In this document: piece after piece, positions 20,680-33,330 of the stretch
How positions within the stretch are numbered: the first letter of the stretch is position 1
Layout of the letters: each line of letters begins with the position of its first letter
NCBI GenBank assembly: GCA_016748015.1
Contig: JAAOMT010000128.1
Span: 379,538-443,537, forward strand
Direction: 5' to 3'
Source: Geosiphon pyriformis
Taxonomy: Eukaryota; Glomeromycota; Glomeromycetes; Archaeosporales; Geosiphonaceae
DNA: 64,000 bases
The notes under the pieces: model-generated
Databases searched by the model: none
Told to the model about the DNA's origin: nothing
Seen by the model: only the letters and a program-made list of their open reading frames with translations
Program-made: the position numbers and the translations under genes

Positions 20680-22775
20680 ATGTGGCAGAATCAGAAATTA
20701 TAGGAGCCAACCACTTAGGATTTGCAAAATCCTTGTTTCAACAATACAGCCAACAATTAGAATTAAACAGTAATCACTACCTAGCTGAATTAGCCTTCAA
20801 CTATTATGTCAACAATAAAATTACAGACTGTTTAGGAGAAACCGTCAATATCAAATCAGCAAGAGAAAATTTCTATACAGAATTATTTCAACACACTAGC
20901 TTACCAAGAAATCACAGTTTCGTCCCAATTATCAGAGAAATTAATCAAACCATTGAAAGATACACACAACAACAATTTTCTATTACCTATGTAGACAAAG
21001 GTAAAAGAAGAATACAAACACCAGCAGCAACACCAAAAGGAATACAGTTACCTAATTGGAAGAAACACAGAGTAGAATCACCAACTGCTCCATCATATCA
21101 CTACACACTTGAAAGCACCATCAATATTTTATCAGCAGACATGTCCACATCAAATGTGACATCAACATTTGGAAGATTTTAGTTCCAAAGCAAACAATAG
21201 AAAGAAGACTTATTAGGACCATACAGCACATATTTTGAGAGATTTAAATCATGATTCCCAACGCCATCAGGAATTTGATCACCAATACTCCAACCAGATT
21301 TTGGAGCCACTACTCTATGGGAATTATCAAAGGAAGAAGAGGAAAGAAGTGAAGATCAAGAATTCATTTACCAAAACCCAATTTCAGAAAACTTGAAATT
21401 CGGAATCCTGAACGTTCAAATTCCATGAAATCCAAACATAGAAAATCTGGAAATTGAAATTCCGAATATTAGAACTCAGCAAAATCAACACAATCAGAAT
21501 CTTAATTTAATTAATCAGCCAAATGTACCTCCAAATATTGTTATTAATCACCCACCAATTGATCTGATAATTAAACTCATTTAGCAGCCATCTCAACAAC
21601 CAAATCCACAAATCTAACAGTTACAAGAACCACTTCAGCAACCACCACTGCAACAACAACTGCTACAGCAGCCACAACAACAACTAAATGTAAACCAAAT
21701 AACTTATGCACCTATTGCCAAGTTAGAAAACTTTACCAGCAAAGAAGACGACACTCAAGCATGGATCAATGATGTCTTCAAGACCATCATAGTAAACAAT
21801 TGGGACGATGTCAGAGCCCTACAGGCAATCCCATACTTTTTCAAAGAAACTGTTAACTCTTGGTATCAGAGTTTAGCTGACAGACCACAAACATTCCAAC
21901 AATTCAAAACTGCCTTTCTGGAATATTTTAGCAATAATAACAGTATTAATTGTCTAGCCAATACTTTCACCACAATCAAACAGAATAATACTGAAGTAGT
22001 CACAACATATCTAAAACACTTTCATAGAGTTCTACACCAAATTCAAGCCATCAACACTGTATATTTCACAGAATCCCAGATTCTCAACCAGTTTATTTGT
22101 GGCCTGTGCAGTAGCATTTTGCAACACGTACATCTATTACATCCAGTCAACTTTCAAGCCACAGTCATACACACTAGAGATTTTGAATCAGCTAAGCTAG
22201 AAGCCAACCACGCTCAAGCTGTAAATTTAGTAATAAATAGATTATCTGATTTGGATTCCAAATTGAAGCAAATCAGTGATACCATTAATTAGAAAATCGA
22301 GGAATACTTAGTTAACAACCATCAGTCCATTTATCAACCTTCCCAAAGATGCAGTAATTAGGGAAACTACAATTGTTCCCAAAATCAAGTGTGTCCCTCA
22401 ACATTGGCCAATCAGTAGTGGCAGCCAGAGATGCATGTCTGCCACAACTGTAGTAAACAAGGCCACATAAGAGCCAACTGCAATGCTTATAACTGACAAT
22501 CGGGAAATCAACATTGAAATCCCGATCACTGATTCCAAACCTCGAATCAATATCAAAATCAAGAGCAAAATCAAAACACTTACCTGCCAATGATGCAGCA
22601 GCCAATTTATTAAGCACCAGTATATTAGACCCCAGTTTATCAACTGCAACCACCAGCAATATATTAACTACAACCATTTATAATATATCAACCACAGCCA
22701 CAAGTAATCTATCAACCTCAAACCATTCAAACACCACCCCAAAACTTACCTCAACATGAAATCCAAAGACCGAGA
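20680..22775 (+). pseudogene. gag: B1 gag
   Basis: The frame is open from the primer site, but no in-frame ATG is visible at the expected start (about 20680, near ATGTGGCAGAATC, frame off by one). N-terminal helical region (NHLGFAKSLFQQY, YLAELAFNYYVNNKI), capsid-like region around 21720-22130 (FTSKEDDTQAWINDVFKT, TYLKHFHRVLHQIQ), one CCHC knuckle, CHNCSKQGHIRANC, at 22440-22481, then a Gln/Pro-rich tail. About ten stops, mostly Gln or Trp codons by comparison with A and D. Confidence 0.8.
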
Positions 22776-23470
22776 ATGACACAACAAAACTGGAGATCAG
22801 TGATAGTTGTTCACCAACTGATTCCCAGTTCCTTCAACTCACTATCAGGATTGTATTCTCAGAATTCGGGTACCAGTGCCACCCAAAACCCGAATTCCCA
22901 GAACTATTTAAGTTTCCTGGTTACCCCAGAAGATGCCACACCCAGCAACCTGAAAACCAACCCAATCCAAAAACTTACCAGCAATATATCACTAGCAATG
23001 GTCACTGAAAATGAAACATTAACAGCCATTTTCTCATTTGAGTTCAAGAAAACCACTCCAGTCCCATTATTCAGTGGAGCTGCCCTTAAAGAGAAACCCA
23101 TTATAGCAATGTATACTGATGCCAAAGTAGATGACCACTCCATCAAATTGATCCTAGACAGTGGTTTAGCAGGCAACATTATCATGCAAAAACTCATAAA
23201 CCAATTAGGTCGCCAAGTTGATCGTGCTGCTAGTGCTCATATAATTACTACTAATGAAATGACCAAAACTCCAATTGGCAAAATTGACGATTTCCCATTT
23301 GAAATCAATGGCATTATAATACCTATCAAAGTCTTGGTAATGGAAGCCACACAATACCAGACTTTTATGGGCAATAATTGGTTATTAAAAACTCACGCTA
23401 CTCTCGATTGAACCACCCAAGAACTACAATTAACCTTTGGTGGTCAGCATACTCGAACACTGGCCACTTG
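22776..23470 (+). pseudogene. pol: B1 aspartic protease domain
   Basis: Continues gag in frame. Catalytic LILDSGLAGN intact (Asp-Ser-Gly at 23157-23165). Region ITTNEMTKTPIGKIDDFPF and the C-terminal MGNNWLLKTHATLD follow. It closes at a TGA at 23409, a Trp position in relatives. This is the only A/B/D protease here with an undamaged active-site triplet apart from A2. Confidence 0.82.
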
Positions 23471-24480
23471 TGGCCACTTTAAGCCAAGCAATGCCCAACC
23501 ACTCATCGAGTTCAAGAAAGAAACAAGGAAATCTATCTGGGAAGCCTATCAAGTCTTGTGGGCCAACCAAGACCATAATGAGTTGCCACCAGTATCTTTT
23601 TAGAACGGCAATATTAAAGGAAAGCAAAAAGAAACAGAACTTACCTAGACCTCTAACCAAGCTTGGGAAACAAAAAATAACTACAACAAACCAGCCAATT
23701 GAGAATAGGAAGAGAAAGATAATGGAAAGAGAAAAGGGAAAAAAACCACATTGGAAGAGACCACCAGCACCAGCGAAATAACCAGTGGCTAAACCAGTTC
23801 ATACTCAGTTCATGAGCCACTACCACAACTGCCATATATTCCACTCAAATACAAAGACTGTGAAAAGAAACTTTTTTCCATGGGAGCATGAATTGTGCCA
23901 GACAAAGACCACTGGATGCAAACCCATTACTATTGTAAGCTATGCCATAGAAAATGCTATGGCTACTCAAAGAAACAGAGCAAGTGGAACAATAAACTAT
24001 GTCTTACTTGCAGCGAACAACTGCTTGACAAAGGAATATGGAATGACATTCCTGGTTGAGGAGGAATGTGCGACACTTCATGCTAATACACAATCTTCAT
24101 TAATGACTGGGTGAGTCGTGGTACTCCGATTATAACAGCATGACACCGAGCACTCAATCGTTTAGATGGTTACTTCAACGACAAAAAGGAGATCTGGCAA
24201 ATGGCCAATGCCAAAGTAGAAGGTACTACACCCAATAAAATACTGGAAATTAAGAACAATTCTCCAGAACTGGTCAATATCATTTGTATTCCTAACCCAG
24301 ATGCTTTCATGGACAAAAAAACAGGTCTAGAAGACTTCCACAAATACTACCAAAATTTGGCACCTATAAGAAAAAAGCAAGAGCAGTGTTTAGAACAACT
24401 AAACATCCAATTATGTGACCACTGTTTGATTCTCTGTGACTTCTAATATTGTAATAAGTGTGATCTCATTTACAATTCAC
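23471..24480 (+). pseudogene. pol: B1 Cys-rich zinc-ribbon-like module
   Basis: PYIPLKYKDCEKKL near 23838, YYCKLC near 23930, CLTC near 24002, GGMCDTSC near 24062, a helical spacer with MANAKVEGTTPNKI at 24201, then LCDHCLILC and YCNKC at about 24412-24460. Same order and spacing as in A1. One Cys of the first pair is Tyr here. Several stops. No catalytic signature; function unknown. Confidence 0.68.
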
Positions 24481-24739
24481 TACTACACATAATCTACATA
24501 ATCCTGGAGGAAATCAAATCAATCAGCAGCTGCGCATCCAAATCAGAATTACCGTTCAATCCCAATTCAAACTCTGACAACAACGACAACAAAAACACTG
24601 GTTCCAGCTCCATTCAAATTGATGATAACAACAATGATGATTTCAACTCAGATTCAAACTTCGACCCAAAATATGAACAATACATTGCACTGCCAGACCT
24701 CTCCAAAGAACAGGAGTTAAAATGGTATAGTGACAATAA

Positions 24740-25490
24740 TGAAAGTATTATGCCAGAACACATGCATAATACTAATGTCAGGTTTGATCTGAGGTATCCA
24801 GAAAAAGATGCCATCAAATTGGAACCACATTTACATACTTGTATTGATCTGAAAGTAGCATTAAAAATCCCAACAACAACAATAATTCAATTAGCATCTA
24901 GGAATAGTTTAGTAAAAAGAGAGATTAATATAAGAGGAGAAATAATTGACACAGGATATGTAAGAAATATCATTGCTATGCTACAAAACAACTCTAAAAA
25001 GGCCTATATCATAGAACTAAACAAAAAGATAGCACAGGCAATATTCTTGCCTCTAGTGAAAATAGCACAGTTAGTATCAGTAGGAAATAGAGAGGAATTA
25101 GGGATAACAGCAAGAGGAATACAGGGATTTGAATCAATGGGTAGAATAGATGTACCAGTCAATATAGCAGAAAAAAAAATTGTTGACTAAGAAAAAATTA
25201 TCTCAATGGATCAAACAATTTTCATTCCACCATATAGCCAGTACATAGTAGAAATAAAGCAAGAAATAAAAGAACAGAATCAGATTTTTGAAGCAGAACC
25301 AACTCTTTGTGAATCAGGAGAGATTGGACTCATCAATCTTCATATACCAGCCAAAGATTACAGCCACATCAAAATTTCCATCTATAATAACACAGGAAAT
25401 GTCATAGTAATACCAGCCAGAACCATCATTGGATACTTAAGTACTGAAATAAAGAATCAACTACCAAGCACTATTCCAGACTTTCCATAG
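24740..25490 (+). pseudogene. pol: B1 dUTPase domain and beta-rich linker
   Basis: dUTPase motifs: NVRFDLRYP (motif 1, Ala-Gly changed to Val-Arg), ASRNSLVKREI (motif 2), GEIIDTGYVRN (motif 3, catalytic Asp kept), NKKIAQAIFLPL (motif 4), RGIQGFESMG (motif 5, normally Gly-Phe-Gly-Ser). No stop from 24750 to 25190. After one stop a second segment, 25206-25490, follows with HIPAKDYSHIKISIYNN and ARTIIGYLSTEI, a beta-rich linker also present in A and D. Several motif residues are altered, so activity is doubtful. Confidence 0.82.
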
Positions 25491-26974
25491 CTTTGTGAAT
25501 ATGTCGATATCACATCACAAACAATATATGGACGAAGCAAATGTTATTTGCTCCAACCAGAGCAATTGGAACAAATGAACATGGAAAACTTAGACCCACT
25601 CCAACATATGCAGCTCAAGATGTTGCTCAACAATTTCAACAACATTTTTGCCAGCGAAAATGAGTTTGGCCAAACTAACATCATCTAGCATCAAATCAAG
25701 ACTAGAGATGCAATGCCAATTAAACAAAGAGCATACAGAGTACCACCAGCTAGCCATAAAATCATTCGTCAAGAGATAAACCAAATGCTTAACAACAGGC
25801 TAATTCAATTATCAATGAGCCCATGATCATCACCAATGGTACTTGTCCAAAAGAAGAATGAAAAAATCTGATTTTGTGTGGACTACAGAAAACTCAATAG
25901 TGTAACTCGTGGAGACAGCTATCCAACTCTAAGAATACAAAAATTGTTTGACACTTTTGGCGGAAACAAATGGTTCTCAACATTAGACTTAGACAGTGGT
26001 TACTAGTAAGTAGCCATGGATCCAGCCAACAAGGAGAAGATGGCATTCACCACTAGAGAAGGGAATTTTGAATTTGAAGTAATGCCCTTTGGCTTAACCA
26101 ATGCCCAGCCACTTTCCAATGGCTAATGGAAATTGTTTATACTGGCTTATTGTAGAAATCAATAGTTGTATACTTGGATGACACCAATGTATTCTCAAAA
26201 ACATTTGATGATCATCTTTATCATCTTCAACAAATGTTCGAAAGACTAAGAAGAGCAGGACTAAAGTTAAATGCAACAAAGTGCTTCTTTGGCAAGACAA
26301 AACTAAAATTTTTGGAACACATAGTTAGCAAAGATGGCATCAAAACGGATCCAGAGAAAATAGAGATAGTAAAAAACTTTCCAGTACCAATTAATGTAAC
26401 TAAATTGAAATCATTCTTGGGATTTGCAAGCTATTATTAATGCTTTATAAAGAACTTTTCAAAGATAGCTTAACCACTCAATAATCTGCAAACTAAGAAT
26501 ACAAAATATGAATGAACAGAAAGTCAATAGGAAGCTTTTGATATTCTGAAAAAAAAGCTTATTCAAGCTCCAGTACTGATCTACCCAGATCACAACAAAC
26601 CATTCATTATTACCACTGATATATTAGGCCAAGCATTGGGAGCAGTACTATTTCAGAAGGGACCAGACAGCAGAGAACATCCAGTAGCATATGCCAGCTG
26701 AGGTCTAACACCAGCCAAAAAAAACTATGAAACATCAGAACTAGAACATTTAGCAATCTATTGGGCAGTCATAAAGTAGAACAAATACTTGAGCCAAAAG
26801 TTTAATATATACACGGATCATAAAGGGTTAACATCACTTTAAAAGCAAGAATTTGATGACAGTCACCAATCCAGATGGAAAATGGCACTCTCACAATATA
26901 CTTATACTATACATTATAAGAAAGGAAAAGACAACAAAAATGCCGACAGTTTGTCGTGAATAAGACAAATCTAA
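25491..26974 (+). pseudogene. pol: B1 reverse transcriptase and RNase H
   Basis: RT: RAYRVPPASHKIIRQEI near 25730, VDYRKLNSVTRGD near 25880, LDLDSGY near 25990, MPFGLTNA near 26085, where a 1-nt loss shifts frame 3 to frame 2, then intact YLDDTNVFS (GAT GAC at 26177-26182) and LEHIVSKDGIKTDPEKIE. RNase H: TDILGQALGAVLFQ, TPAKKNYETSELEHLAIYWA, YTDHKGLTSL, NADSLS and a TAA at 26972-26974. Stops are frequent, mostly TAG/TGA at Trp. RT catalytic Asps are retained. Confidence 0.87.
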
Positions 26975-27017
26975 GAACATTTCAATCCAAAAATATAACA
27001 AAACCAGAACAATACCA

Positions 27018-28419
27018 ATGAAAAATATAACAAAAGATGAACATACAAAAATATTAACAACTTCAACATTATATAAACACTTAACAGTTTAAGGAGAATT
27101 TATCTCAAATGGAATGAAAGAGTATCAAACAACAATCAAAATATTTTATCACTCACTAAAATATACTTTATCAGAAAAATAGAAGAGATTTAGATCAACC
27201 AACCAAAGTAATAACAGAGCCAGAAAAAGAGACAATATTATTCAACATGCACTCAAATCCAACAGCAGGACACTTTCACAAAGAAGCAACCATGGAAAGA
27301 ACCAGAAAAAGATACTATTGGCCATCAATGTATCCAGACATCATCCAATATGTTCAAAATTGTGACGCTTGTCAGCAAAAAGAAGGAACAAGACCCAGTG
27401 AACCATTAAGACCAATCAAAGTGAGACAACTATTTAACCATATTGGAATTGATTTAGTCGGACCATTAACAATCACCAGCAGAGGAAACAGATACATAGC
27501 AGTAGCCATGGACTATTTTACTAAATGGCCAGAGGTGAAAGCAATTCAAAAAGCAGATATAGAATCTGTTGCCGAATTCGTTTATTAGGATTTGATTTGT
27601 CAACATGGATGTCCAAAAGAATTATTATCAGACCAAGGAACGCATTTTGTGAACAGAACATTAACAGAATTGAGCCAAAAATTCAGAATTAAGAGACCAT
27701 TATCATCACCATACCATCCACAAACCAACGGATTAGTCAAAAGATTCAACAGAACATTGTGTGAAGCAATAGCTAAGCTCAACCAAGAAAACCAGAACGA
27801 TTGGGATTTGTTAATACCATTAGTACTATTTGCTTATCAGACAATAAAGCAAGATACTATACAAGCAACACTATTTGAATTAGTATATAGTAGAACAGCA
27901 ACACTACCAATGGAAATAGAAGTCAGCACATACCCAACTGAACCAATAACAGAAGAGAATTTCAAAAACACATTGTTGAGAAAAACATATGACTTAATAG
28001 AAACATTAAAAAACAAATGACAGAGAGCAGCTGATAATATACAAAGGTCACAAGAGAAACAAAAAGAAAGACATTATAACCAACTACCAGATAAACCAGT
28101 TGAATTCAAGATTGAAGACAAAGTACTACTACATTGTACCAAAGCAGAAAAACAATGGAGTGGAAAATTTGACCCCAAATGGGATGGACCATTTCACATA
28201 GAAGAAATTCTAGGAAATGGAGCTTACAAATTAAGATTAAATAACAAAATCTTGACCAAAGCAGCACATGGAGATCGACTGAAACCATACCACCATATAG
28301 TATTATCATCCACCAGTAATATTCCACAACTGAGAGTACAGAGAATAATAGTCCAACCAGATGAGATTTCACGAGATCTGGAACCAATCATTATCATTGA
28401 TAACAACATGTCTAATTGA
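27018..28419 (+). pseudogene. pol: B1 integrase
   Basis: ATG at 27018 lies 43 nt after the RNase H stop. A frame change near 27180-27200 links it to the main frame. HHCC: MHSNPTAGHFHKE and NCDACQQKEG. Core: GIDLVGPLTI, AMDYFTKWPEVKAI, LLSDQGTHFVN and HPQTNGLVKRFN (the third acidic residue is Lys). C-terminal: KQWSGKFDPKWDGPFHIEE. Stops at 27586 and 28018; end TGA at 28417-28419. Long stretches (27247-27585, 27592-28017) are open. Confidence 0.87.
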
Positions 28420-28443
28420 TCAACAGAAAGAATATATAAAGAC

Positions 28444-29103
28444 ATGGTTAACATGACGGAAAAACACAGAAAAATGGAAATTACCAACAACATCTATTTA
28501 TTAGCACAACAAATCTTTCAATTAATCCAACACCAGGAGATGGAAATTACAATCAATCAACAAACTATTCGATACAAAAGCACTGCAAGGATACCACAAC
28601 ACAAAGTACAGAGAAAACTCGAAAATGTTGTTGACAAGATCATGACCAAGGTAAAATTGGCCATAAAAGAACAATGAATAGTCAAATTACACCAAGAACT
28701 TACTGGAGAAACTTGGACTTGGTGAATGTAACAATTTCCGAAAAACTATTGTTATTTTCACTTGGGACAACACATAAATATCCAGAATTTGTATATTGAC
28801 AAAACAAAATGGTTATTCGACACAACAATACTGAGACAACTGGAACAATTTGTGGGAAAAAACAATCTGACCACACAAGCTCAAGCCATTTACTGGCTAT
28901 ATATGGGATTTCAAGACTGACCAAAAATCTTATTTAACACAGCAATAGATACAGTTACGAGTAATCAATTGAGAAAAATGACCAACACCCAATTTGAAGA
29001 ACTACAAACTCAAATAACACAAGTAATACTTGAAAAAAAAGTTCAAGAAATAATTCAAGAAGGGGAATTAAAAGAGTTAGATTTTAACAAAGCTCAATAT
29101 TAA
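28444..29103 (+). pseudogene. B1 ORF3, accessory protein of unknown function
   Basis: 220 codons, ATG at 28444, same frame as the integrase core, ending at TAA 29101-29103 just before the polypurine tract. N-terminal block IYLLAQQIFQLIQ and EMEITINQQTIRY, middle YCYFHLGQ and QLEQFVGKNNLT, C-terminal MTNTQFEELQTQIT and LDFNKAQY. D1 ORF3 has matching blocks (QIEITINKKEIRY, KFIGKNNLPY, ITNR-FENLQKT, FAGAQF). Four internal stops, at Trp/Gln-type codons. No signal peptide or membrane helix. Confidence 0.72.
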
Positions 29104-29116
29104 AAGAAGGGAATAA
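29104..29116 (+). promoter_or_regulatory. B1 polypurine tract
   Basis: AAGAAGGGAATAA directly precedes the 3' LTR at 29117; D1 has a similar AAAGAGAGGGATAA before 37870. Expected plus-strand primer. Confidence 0.65.
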
Positions 29117-30039
29117 TGTTACTCATAAAATATAGGAAGTATATTATTATTAGCAAGTAGATATTAGCCAATCAGAAGTAGACATAGTAAATGTGGAATT
29201 CCAGAATTTCTCTCAGAAGAATTGCAGAATTCCAGGAATTTCAGAATTCTTTGGCGAGGAATTACAGGATTCCAGAATTCCAGAATTTCTCTCATCAGGA
29301 ATTGCAGGATTCCAGGAATTCCAGAATTCCTGTCACAAGAAATTGAAGAATTAAGGGATCTCAAATATGTATATATAGCAGTAGTGTTAAAAGTAGAAGA
29401 GAAAGAACACCAAGAATCCTTAACTTAGTTACTACAATCCTCAAATAAATAATTATTCATTATATTAAATTTATTCTTCACTATCAACACTTCATGTTGA
29501 TAATAACTGATATTTAACTATACTGGAACAATAGCTCTTGATCACAGCTATTGATGGAATACTAACTTGCAAATCATTTTGGCTTATTTCTTATTTTTTT
29601 TTTTATCTTTTCTTTATTTTCTTTGTTGTCTACTAACTTGATTAAAAAATTTACTCCTGGAAGACTTATGGAGGAATAAAATTTACTTAAACAATACTTA
29701 CTCTTGGAGGACTTATGGAGGAATAAACTTGCTTAAACAATACTTACTCTTGGAAGACTTACGGAGGAACTGACGTCAGGAAACAGCACTAGTATACACT
29801 TATGGAGGATATCGTATCAGGAGAATTATTAACCATCAAGCTGAGTAAGCAATTGACGAAACTATGGTTTCAAGAAACTACTGATAAACTGTTACCATTG
29901 AATCTCTGTTCATTATACAAAAAACTCAATTGGAAAATCTTCAGATAAATACCTTCAGATTATCATCGTCATCAATTGCTTTGAGCACCAAGTTACAGGT
30001 TTGTTATTTACTTGACACCTCAAAGAATTACCTGTAACA
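29117..30039 (+). repeat. B1 3' LTR
   Basis: 923 bp, TGTTACTCATAAAATATAG to ACCTGTAACA. Same internal repeats as the 5' LTR. GAGCACCAAGTTACAGGT at 29983-30000 is undamaged here and is complementary, with one bulge, to ACCTGTAACA followed by the primer site. Confidence 0.92.
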
Positions 30040-30043
30040 CTGC

Positions 30044-31560
30044 ACAATGGACACAAAAAGACTTGGAGAACAAATCCATTAAAGCTTACTAAGATACTTA
30101 ACAACTACCACTACTCAAGCAATCATTGAAACCCTATACATAGTCGATATAAACATTAAACACTACATGACAAAATGATTCCCTCAAGTACAACAACCAG
30201 TAGAATCCGATCTGGAGGAATATGAGTACAGATCCAATAATCTCACAACTGTCTAAAACAAATCCACGGTCAACAAGAAACCAAGAGTTCTTTCCCCAAC
30301 AACTCCATCATATCATCAGACACTCCAAAGTAGAATTGTATTCAATCCACTCCCAGAAACCCAGTCAGAAACACTACAAACTTCTGAAAATTCACACCCT
30401 TGGAATCAACACAGTTGGACCAAATCACTAGGAGAATATGGATTGCTGTTTGGAAATCTTACCCCAACAGCCAGTCAAATAGAAGGAAACACATCAACTT
30501 GGAAACAACCACTAGCACAAAACCCAGCAGAATCAGCATCTCTCCTAATAGAAAAAACAGCTATTTTACAACCTATTGGTTCAAGTGACAAAGGAAAACA
30601 ACCAGCATTAGCACCCAGAGAACACTCAAATATGTAAACACCAATCCCTTTAAACATAACCAGTAACACCCCACCTATTAACCAGATTATGGCTTACCAG
30701 AATATCACTAAATTGGAGAAATTCTCTGGCAAAGAAGATAACACGTATTTGTGGATTGTGGAAGCCAAGAAAGCAATTACCACCAACAACTGGGATAATG
30801 ACAGAGCTATTTAAGTGCTGCCATTTTTTCTAACTGGAACTACAGACTTATGATATCAAAGTCTTGCAGAGAAACCAACTGACTTTCCCACCTTTAAACT
30901 TGCTTTTCTGCAATACTTTTGTGACCCCAACACTCTCATCAGATTACAAAATCAGTTCAGTATTATAAAACAAAAAGACTATGAAACAGTAACCACTTAT
31001 CTTAGACAATTCAACCAAATCCTTTATCAAATCCAGACTATTGAAAGGGATTACTACACTGTGGCACAAATCCTTAACCAATTTGTTAAAGGATTAAAAA
31101 GCAGTCTCTTCCAATCCATAAGACCTTATCACCCAATAAACTTACAAAAAGCAGTCACTCTTGCTTGTGATTTTGAGTCAGCTGAACAAGAAGCAAATCA
31201 TACTTAAGCCATTAACTTAGCCATCAATGGAACCTCTGACATTGATGCAAAAATAATCCAATTAAGTGAGAAATTAATGAAAAAAATTGAGGGCTTCTTA
31301 GCCAGAACTGCAGAAACTTACCAACCACTACAATGGAGAGAAAATAACAATAACAGCAGATATCAACAGCAACAAAACCATCAACAACAGCAACAATCTT
31401 GGAGATCTGATTCCCGCAACTGTTACTACTGCCAGAAACCTGGACACATTGCTCAGAACTGCAGAAAGAAGATCATGGACCAAAATCAAAGAAACCAATA
31501 CCAGCAACCAAGATATCAGCAAAGCATGGTATTCCAATATCCCATACTTCAAAATTAACC
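30044..31560 (+). pseudogene. gag: D1 gag, main part
   Basis: Continues the gag piece at 19540-19698. Badly broken N-terminal third; capsid-like region from about 30690 (ITKLEKFSGKEDNTYLWI, FPTFKLAFLQYF, TTYLRQFNQILYQIQ), then a stretch ending DIDAKIIQLSEK. CCHC knuckle CYYCQKPGHIAQNC at 31421-31462 is intact. Gln/Tyr-rich tail. More than ten stops. Confidence 0.78.
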
Positions 31561-32370
31561 ACCCCAATATGCACAACAAGTCCCATACACTCAACCACCA
31601 TCCCAAAATTATTATCAACCATTGTCAATGACACAAGCAATTTCTTACTATCCAACTCCCCCTTACAGCCTATCCAGACCTTGAGCTATAGACTATAATC
31701 AAGGATGGAAGAATCTCAACAACAATCAGGTGCAAACCAACAGTGGACCATTTCGACCAATCTCTCGCAGTCCTGCCCAATCTTGACCAATACCAACCAG
31801 ATACCCAAATCAAGCTTCCTACCTCAGTCTCACAGAAGACCAGGGTTTTGATAAATCTACACCTGTGGAAGGAACTAATGTAGAGCAAATCTTCAAACCT
31901 TCCAAGCAAACAAAAAGCAATATCCTACTAGCCACTATTACTGAGAACACCACCCTAGCTGCCATATTTCTTTTTGACATTGATAATTTGAACACCCATA
32001 GCCTTTTTAGTAGAGCAGCCATCAATCAGGATAAACCAATAATAGCTCTATACACTGATGCCAGAGTTGGAAGAATAGACATTAAATTAATTCTGGATAG
32101 CAAATTAGCCAGTAGCATAATCATGAAGCAACTCATGGATCAACTAGATGACTGAGTAGACCATGTTGTTACTACCCAGATTATTACAGCAGATGGTAAC
32201 ACGAAAACCCCAATAGGAGAAATTGACAACTTCCCCTTTAAGATTAATGGAATCCAGATCCCTACCAAAGTACTTATCATAGAAGCTACTCTATATCAAG
32301 CTCTAGTAGGAAATGATTGGTTGTTAAAAGCCAATGCTACTCTCGACTGGAACACTCAAGAACTTTAATT
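31561..32370 (+). pseudogene. pol: D1 aspartic protease domain
   Basis: Pro/Gln linker, then LILDSKLASSIIMKQLMDQ near 32088-32145: the Gly of Asp-Ser-Gly is Lys (AAA), a double G-to-A change. TKTPIGEIDNFPFKINGI and LVGNDWLLKANATLDW at about 32305-32350 complete the domain. Stops at 32152 and 32367. Same architecture as D2 at 42346-42966. Confidence 0.78.
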
Positions 32371-33330
32371 CACATTCAACAGACAGCATGCCCAAGTCCC
32401 AGCTATGTGCAGATACTTTAAAACCCAATGTACCAAGAAATCTCTTATTGAATTTGAAGACACACTACTGCCACCAACTATCAAGACCTATCAAGTTTCA
32501 TGGACGGATGATTATCAAACTGAATTACCCCCACCACCAACCTGAGAAGAAAAAAGAAAAGGCAGAGCAGAAGAGAAACTCCAATTGTCATCACTAGGAT
32601 ACATAACCTCAGACCAAAAAAACTTATTTTATCAACCTCCAAGACTCATATATGTTGATTGTAGAAAGAAGCTATCTACTATGAGTGCATATATCAGAGA
32701 CAACAAAGAATGGTCTACTGCCACCAAATACTACTGCAGATCTTGTTTACTGGACAGATTTGGGTAACCAAAATGACAAGATAAATAGGACAATACACCA
32801 TGCCTTGTCTGTGGTGAGATCCTGTCAGATAAAAGACTCTGGAATGATGTACTTGGCAGAGGAGGGACATGTGATGAAACATGTCAATATACTATCTTGA
32901 TCAATGATTGGATATGAAAAAGAACCCCAATCGAAGACGCCTGAAAACGAGCACTTAATCGATTGGATGGGTACTTACACAATGAACACGAAATATGGAA
33001 AATGGCAAATGCCAAAGCCAAAGATGTCACACTTAGCGAAATTCAAGAAATCAAAGAAAATCCATTTGTACCCGAATACGATAAACCTGATTACATTACC
33101 GAAGAGTTCTTTACTAACAACCCAGATGCATTTTAGGATTGTTACCAAGAATTGGCCCCAACCCAAAAAAACAGAAATAGAGACTAGCTGACCTAAACAC
33201 AAAACTATGTGATCATTGCCTGATCTTTTGCCATTTTCAGTACTGTAACAAATGTGATCTCATGTTCAATCCACTGCCAAGAACATTATATCCTATTGAC
33301 AAACTACTAAAACCCAAAGAAAAAGCCGAG
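32371..33330 (+). pseudogene. pol: D1 Cys-rich zinc-ribbon-like module
   Basis: VDCRKKLSTM near 32655 (first Cys of the pair lost), YYCRSC near 32728, CLVCGE near 32805, GGTCDETC near 32865, spacer WKMANAKAKD near 33000, KLCDHCLIFC near 33205 and YCNKC near 33242. Frame changes and several stops. The Cys order matches A, B and D2. Confidence 0.65.

Larger units (their letters stand above)
19699..30039 (+). mobile_element. B1 gypsy element
   Basis: Complete 10.3-kb family B element inside D1 gag. LTRs are 19699-20620 and 29117-30039. Flanks ccac (19695-19698) and ctgc (30040-30043) are the 4-bp target duplication changed by two transitions; D2 shows the unbroken target at about 44640-44660. 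Order: gag, protease, Cys-rich module, dUTPase, RT, RNase H, integrase, ORF3. Gag through dUTPase stays in one frame. Confidence 0.92.

Noticed and set aside
20622-20680. Gag start of B1 at the primer site (a TTG codon)
   Set aside because: The frame is merely open there; it overlaps the primer-binding site, and a TTG start is not expected in a eukaryotic nuclear gene.
28444-29103. ORF3 as an envelope gene
   Set aside because: No signal peptide, no transmembrane helix, no furin-like site, Asn/Lys/Gln-rich soluble character.
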